From assembly GCA_027485995.1 (NCBI GenBank), contig JAIXPW010000165.1:1-42165 (forward strand): a DNA stretch of 42,165 bases, in the 5' to 3' direction. The DNA comes from Verrucomicrobiaceae bacterium (GTDB lineage: Bacteria > Verrucomicrobiota > Verrucomicrobiia > Verrucomicrobiales > Akkermansiaceae). The notes below the pieces were generated by a model. The model made no database searches and was not told where the DNA came from. It saw nothing but the letters and a program-made list of their open reading frames with translations. Shown in pieces: positions 39,501-42,165 of the stretch. Position numbers and translations under genes: made by a program. Positions within the stretch are counted from its first letter, which is position 1. The number at the start of each line of letters is the position of its first letter.

Positions 39501-42165
39501 CCACCGGCGCGTCCGCCCGGGTTTCCTCCATCCTCGTCGCGGCCGGGGCCGGACCGGTCACCTTTACGTCCGTGCCAATGACCATGGGCGGCCCCGCTTC
39601 GAATACCAGCCACTCCATCGTCAACCAGTCGTCGAACCCGCTGACCTTCGCCGCTGGGGGGAACTGGGGCCCCGGCGGATCGGACAGCTCTGTCCGCTCG
39701 CTGCTTTTCGGCGGCGAAGGCAACATCGTCATGGCCTCGAACATCGCGCCATCCGTGGCGGCGCGCATGCTGCTCTCGAAGTCCGGCGGTGGGACGCTCA
39801 CGCTCTCAGGCTCCAACACCTTTTCAGGCGGCACCTCGATCAACGCAGGCAGGATCATCGCCACCACCACCAGCGCCCTTGGCACCGGGCCCGTCGTGAA
39901 CCACGGCATTCTCGATCTAACAGCCGGAGCTGTCACCTACGCCGGTCTTTCCTCCTCCTTGTCCGGAAGCGGTGTGGTCAATGTCACCCTCGGCACTGGA
40001 ACCGGCAGCACCCTTCTGAACGGCAACTATTCCGGCTTCACGGGCACCTGGAACCTTGGCATCGGGGCAGCCTCTGGCGCGGGCAAGGTCCAGATGAATG
40101 GGGCCGACAACGCCGCCGCCACGATCCGGGTCCTGGAGAACGCCACTCTCTACACCACCAGCGGAACCCACAACGCCTCGCTCTACCTTTATGGGGGAAA
40201 CACCGGAGAATCCCTCGGCCAGCTCCGCGTCGAAGGCAGCGCGAACTGGGCGGGGAATGTCATTTTGGCCGGATCCATTAGCGGCAGTGGCGATGGAGCG
40301 ATCGGGGCCAACGGCGGCACCGGTGTCATCAGTGGAGCCATCAGTGAAATCAATGGCCCGCAGTCGCTTGCCAAGGAAGGGGCCGGCACCATTGTGCTGA
40401 GCGGCACCAATACCTACACTGGCCCCACCGTGGTGGTCGAGGGCACGCTGCTCGTCGATTCCCCCGGCTCACTCGCCGCTGCGACTACGGTCACCGTCAG
40501 CAACGCCACCCGACTGGCCGGAAATGGCACCATCCTCGGGCCGATCAATGTGGACTCCGGTGGCACCCTCGGCGGCTCACTCACCCTCTCAGGGGCTGTC
40601 ACCGTTTCCGAAGGGGGCATCCTGGACGCCACCGATGCCTCGACTCCGTCCGTCGATGCGACCCGGACCCTGACCCTTTCCGGCTTCCTTGACCTGAGCG
40701 TCGATCGCACCCGCACCCCGAAAGCCAGCAATCTGATCATCTCCGGAAATCTGGTCCGAGGCGGCACGCTGCGGGTCATCAATCGCGGACCTGAACTCCA
40801 GTTGGGCGACTCCTTCACGATCACGATCACTGCGGGAACTGCCTCCGGTGCCTTTTCATCCACCCTTTTTCCCGCCCTCGGATACGGCCTCAGATGGGAC
40901 ACCAGCCAGTTTGCATCGACCGGCACCATCACCGTCGTGGCGAACACCAGCTTCACCGCCTCCAACACCACGCTCACCCCCGCCACCACCAACCAGCAGA
41001 TCCACGGCATCGGGGCGAACTTCGCGCTCGGCCCGCAGAGCATCGCCTGGAACACCACCAATTTCAACCGGGCCTTCTCGCCCTCCGGTCTCAACATCTC
41101 CTTCGCCCGCCTGAGCAACAGCTTCGAATGCTATCTGGATGAACCCAGCGTCTTCTGGTCCGGCATGGATTCGGACAACGTCCGCTTCATCCAGATGTTC
41201 CGCGCCATCCAGCCTGAAGGGCTCCTCACGATTTCATCCTGGTCGCCGCCCGGGCGCTTCAAGAGCACCGGTAGCGCCAACGGCGGGACTCTGGCCAAAA
41301 CAGGAAACGCCTACCGATATGCCGATTTTGCCAACTGGTGGCTCCGGTCATTGCAATATCTCCGTGACAACTCCTCGCTGCCGGTCGAGCAGGCGATCCC
41401 GGATTTCATCTCCATCCAGAACGAGTGCGATTTCACTCCCAGTGCCAATCCCTTCGACGCCGCATGGCAGGCCGGATGTTATCTCAACAGCACGGAAACC
41501 ACCACCAAGGCCGGCTATCCGCAGGCGCTCGCCGCGGTGAAGAGCGCCTTCCAGGCGAATGGCTTCGGCTTCGTCAAATTCGTCGGGCCGGACACCACCA
41601 CGGCCAGCCCCACCGTCATATCGGGTTATCTCAACAACCTCCCGGCCAACAGCTTCGCCGCCATCGCCCATCATCCGTATCAGGGCAGCACCAACAACCT
41701 CGGCAGCAACACCTCCTCCATCACCGGCCTGCGCGCGGCCTATCCCTCGTCCACGATCTACATGACCGAGTTCTTCGGCGACGACTCCTACGGCCCCGAC
41801 GTTCCCTCCTGGATGATGCATGCCCTTCCCATGCACAACGTCCTGGCGTTGGAAAAGGCGAACACCTATCTGATGTGGGGACTCAGCCTCACGCCCACCT
41901 CCGGCACCTACTGCGCCCTCGGCCACTTCAGCAAGTTCATCCATCCGGGCGACTGGCGCTCCGCCGCGTCCACCACGGATCCGAACGTCGTTGTTTCACT
42001 CTACCGCCATACGGTGGCCGCCGGAGTGCCGGACCAGCTTGTGCTCGTGATGATCAACAAGAGCGCGAGCTACAGTTATCAGACCGTGCAGGCCTCCGCC
42101 CATTGGGCCGCCGACCCGGACCGACGCTCGTGGCAGGTTTACAAAACCGCCGACGATGGTTCCAA
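36518..42165 (+). CDS. Giant exported protein: beta-strand repeats, Ig-like modules and C-terminal GH30 glycosidase (partial)
   Basis: The frame is open from the ATG at 36518 to the window edge (1,882 codons, no stop). The start reads MHFRGLIIPFLLSAARVLA, a signal peptide. Autotransporter-associated repeats occur near residues 142, 287, 562, 1095 and 1292, each with a phrase like SGTNTFSGPTTISAGTL. Residues about 727-917 hold an Ig-like module (YGDSLQFVVSVSPS) and a YDG-type module (LDKLYDATNVAALSG). From about 1476 a GH30-like TIM barrel begins (NQQIHGIGANFALG), with likely acid/base Glu1636 in SIQNECDF and nucleophile Glu1751 in IYMTEFFG. GH30 enzymes cleave xylan or glucan-type polymers. 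A surface polysaccharidase is the best reading; the anchor must lie beyond the window. Confidence 0.85.
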   Translation, partial: MHFRGLIIPFLLSAARVLAADGSWTGVSGGNWSDSTKWASAVAADGAGFTANFNTLNPTSDTTVNLDSARTLGNLLFGDTDLSSPASWTLANAGNAANRLTLSGTTPTLTVNALGLGKSATVSAVIDGTTSLTKTGVGMLVLSGANTYTGPTDISAGVLNVASLTDYGVAGSLGARSAASEIASGNGIGIHLNGGTLQYTGSTAQSTNRQIRILNGTSPTIDASGTGSGTISFTYSGTNTNLFDTPGTRTLNLIGSNTGNNLFAIALTNQGSNATSLVKDGAGTWGISGNNTFTGPTDVRGGRLKLGSASALGSSTNKTSAVTVSGGGILDFAGFTPTAVVPLTLNSNANGFDVGAFLNSGTTAVVYPGPITLIQQTRFGGTGAMQLTGAVTGNGVRFIKDSLGLLEMQNSGTVTLGAFQGNRGTLQVNAGSALNFTSLEVGTGNSVGAGLSLNGGSVTSTGQARFGQGSGSASGTLNLLAGTLTVPALTKGSLTFNVNFDGGTLKANANSATFFAAATNAKVKSGGAVIDDGGFSITIAQALSEDTASTGGGLAKSGTGILRLSGTNTFSGPTTISAGTLALGATGSISNTSSISLAAGTRFDLSAFPSYLWPTTLPLVSSGGELVGGTNIDLGTAPITLNFTPTSFTGDAASPALRISSGSLVLNGALQINNTSPTPLGNGTYVIISQSNGLISGNPVFSGTVGGQGIQAGKSCELRMIGGTLLLVVASPQATTTTVSRNTGTSATCVYGDSLQFVVSVSPSTAYGKVQLFDGGLAGTLLGTADLVDGSCTITPARTALAPGSHSNIVARFSATPLFFASTSAPLSPAQSVAVKPLTLTSPVALDKLYDATNVAALSGTLSGVESGDSVSWNPTGVFATSSPGTNIAVTSTATLTGASEGRYVLIQPTGLSANIIASNIWTGGAGGSGTNLATGTNYSPTATTGNPFNAVFNGTDPVATDLTLSSAIGGAVGTSGMVFGFAGGQTNPVTITGSTGASARVSSILVAAGAGPVTFTSVPMTMGGPASNTSHSIVNQSSNPLTFAAGGNWGPGGSDSSVRSLLFGGEGNIVMASNIAPSVAARMLLSKSGGGTLTLSGSNTFSGGTSINAGRIIATTTSALGTGPVVNHGILDLTAGAVTYAGLSSSLSGSGVVNVTLGTGTGSTLLNGNYSGFTGTWNLGIGAASGAGKVQMNGADNAAATIRVLENATLYTTSGTHNASLYLYGGNTGESLGQLRVEGSANWAGNVILAGSISGSGDGAIGANGGTGVISGAISEINGPQSLAKEGAGTIVLSGTNTYTGPTVVVEGTLLVDSPGSLAAATTVTVSNATRLAGNGTILGPINVDSGGTLGGSLTLSGAVTVSEGGILDATDASTPSVDATRTLTLSGFLDLSVDRTRTPKASNLIISGNLVRGGTLRVINRGPELQLGDSFTITITAGTASGAFSSTLFPALGYGLRWDTSQFASTGTITVVANTSFTASNTTLTPATTNQQIHGIGANFALGPQSIAWNTTNFNRAFSPSGLNISFARLSNSFECYLDEPSVFWSGMDSDNVRFIQMFRAIQPEGLLTISSWSPPGRFKSTGSANGGTLAKTGNAYRYADFANWWLRSLQYLRDNSSLPVEQAIPDFISIQNECDFTPSANPFDAAWQAGCYLNSTETTTKAGYPQALAAVKSAFQANGFGFVKFVGPDTTTASPTVISGYLNNLPANSFAAIAHHPYQGSTNNLGSNTSSITGLRAAYPSSTIYMTEFFGDDSYGPDVPSWMMHALPMHNVLALEKANTYLMWGLSLTPTSGTYCALGHFSKFIHPGDWRSAASTTDPNVVVSLYRHTVAAGVPDQLVLVMINKSASYSYQTVQASAHWAADPDRRSWQVYKTADDGS

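Larger units (their letters stand above)
5333..39923. repeat. Dispersed heptamer CTAACAG (mostly TCTAACAG), 14 copies
   Basis: By eye I find CTAACAG on the plus strand at 5333, 5418, 9700, 10037, 18480, 19812, 20046, 21593, 22997 and 39917, and on the minus strand at 7460, 8195, 15825 and 25418 (first plus-strand base given). In 11 of 14 the preceding base is T. Twelve copies lie in genes, always in phase: ten as CTA-ACA-G and two as CTG-TTA-G. None lies between 25425 and 39916, which includes the whole integrated element. The coordinates here enclose the set; it is not a continuous feature. Confidence 0.75.

Overview
The window looks like a chromosomal segment of a high-GC member of the Verrucomicrobiota (PVC superphylum); a Luteolibacter/Haloferula-like lineage is only a guess. 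The reasons are a PEP-CTERM protein, a giant PVC-type protein joining a beta-propeller, HEAT-like repeats and a C-terminal CxxCH site, a very large protein with autotransporter-associated beta-strand repeats, several secreted or lipoprotein hypotheticals, and starts that mostly lack a clear Shine-Dalgarno sequence. All coordinates, motif counts and family calls were made by eye.

0-25.3 kb is host chromosome. It opens with the 5' end of ychF (minus), then a PEP-CTERM protein, a small lipoprotein and two tandem paralogous phosphodiester-glycosidase-like exported proteins. A methyl-cycle locus follows: an ArsR-methyltransferase fusion regulator divergent from metK and ahcY, closed by a strong terminator. 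Next come a lipoprotein, a DoxX-like membrane protein, a secreted alpha/beta hydrolase, an ATP-grasp ligase, a glycosyltransferase and an FkbM methyltransferase (overlapping genes), an OpgG-like glucan protein, three small or secreted hypotheticals, rarA, a Cys/His-motif exported protein, beta-carbonic anhydrase, a metallopeptidase/hexapeptide/LamG fusion, the PVC cytochrome and a small four-helix membrane protein.

25.3-34.4 kb is a 9.0-kb integrated element in tRNA-Arg(TCT). The intact tRNA lies at the left end. A perfect 49-bp copy of its 3' half plus 3' flank lies at the right end, next to a tyrosine recombinase. All element genes are on the minus strand, many with 4-bp stop/start overlaps: integrase, an unknown gene, an AlpA-like HTH, a winged-helix replication-type protein with internal 48-bp-period repeats, a DnaC/IstB-like ATPase, a P27-type small terminase, a second HTH, an HK97-type prohead protease, unknown genes where capsid genes usually lie, a structured non-coding region and a set of small regulators. 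I see no large terminase, portal, recognisable major capsid or lysis genes. This points to a phage satellite rather than a complete prophage.

34.4-42.2 kb returns to host-type genes: an overlapping pair (exported beta-propeller and a membrane-anchored protein), then a protein of more than 1,880 residues with a signal peptide, beta-strand repeats, Ig-like modules and a C-terminal GH30 glycosidase domain that runs off the window.

The heptamer CTAACAG, usually TCTAACAG, recurs 14 times across host-type sequence and not at all inside the integrated element. In coding regions it is always in phase, mostly as the rare-looking codon pair CTA-ACA (Leu-Thr).
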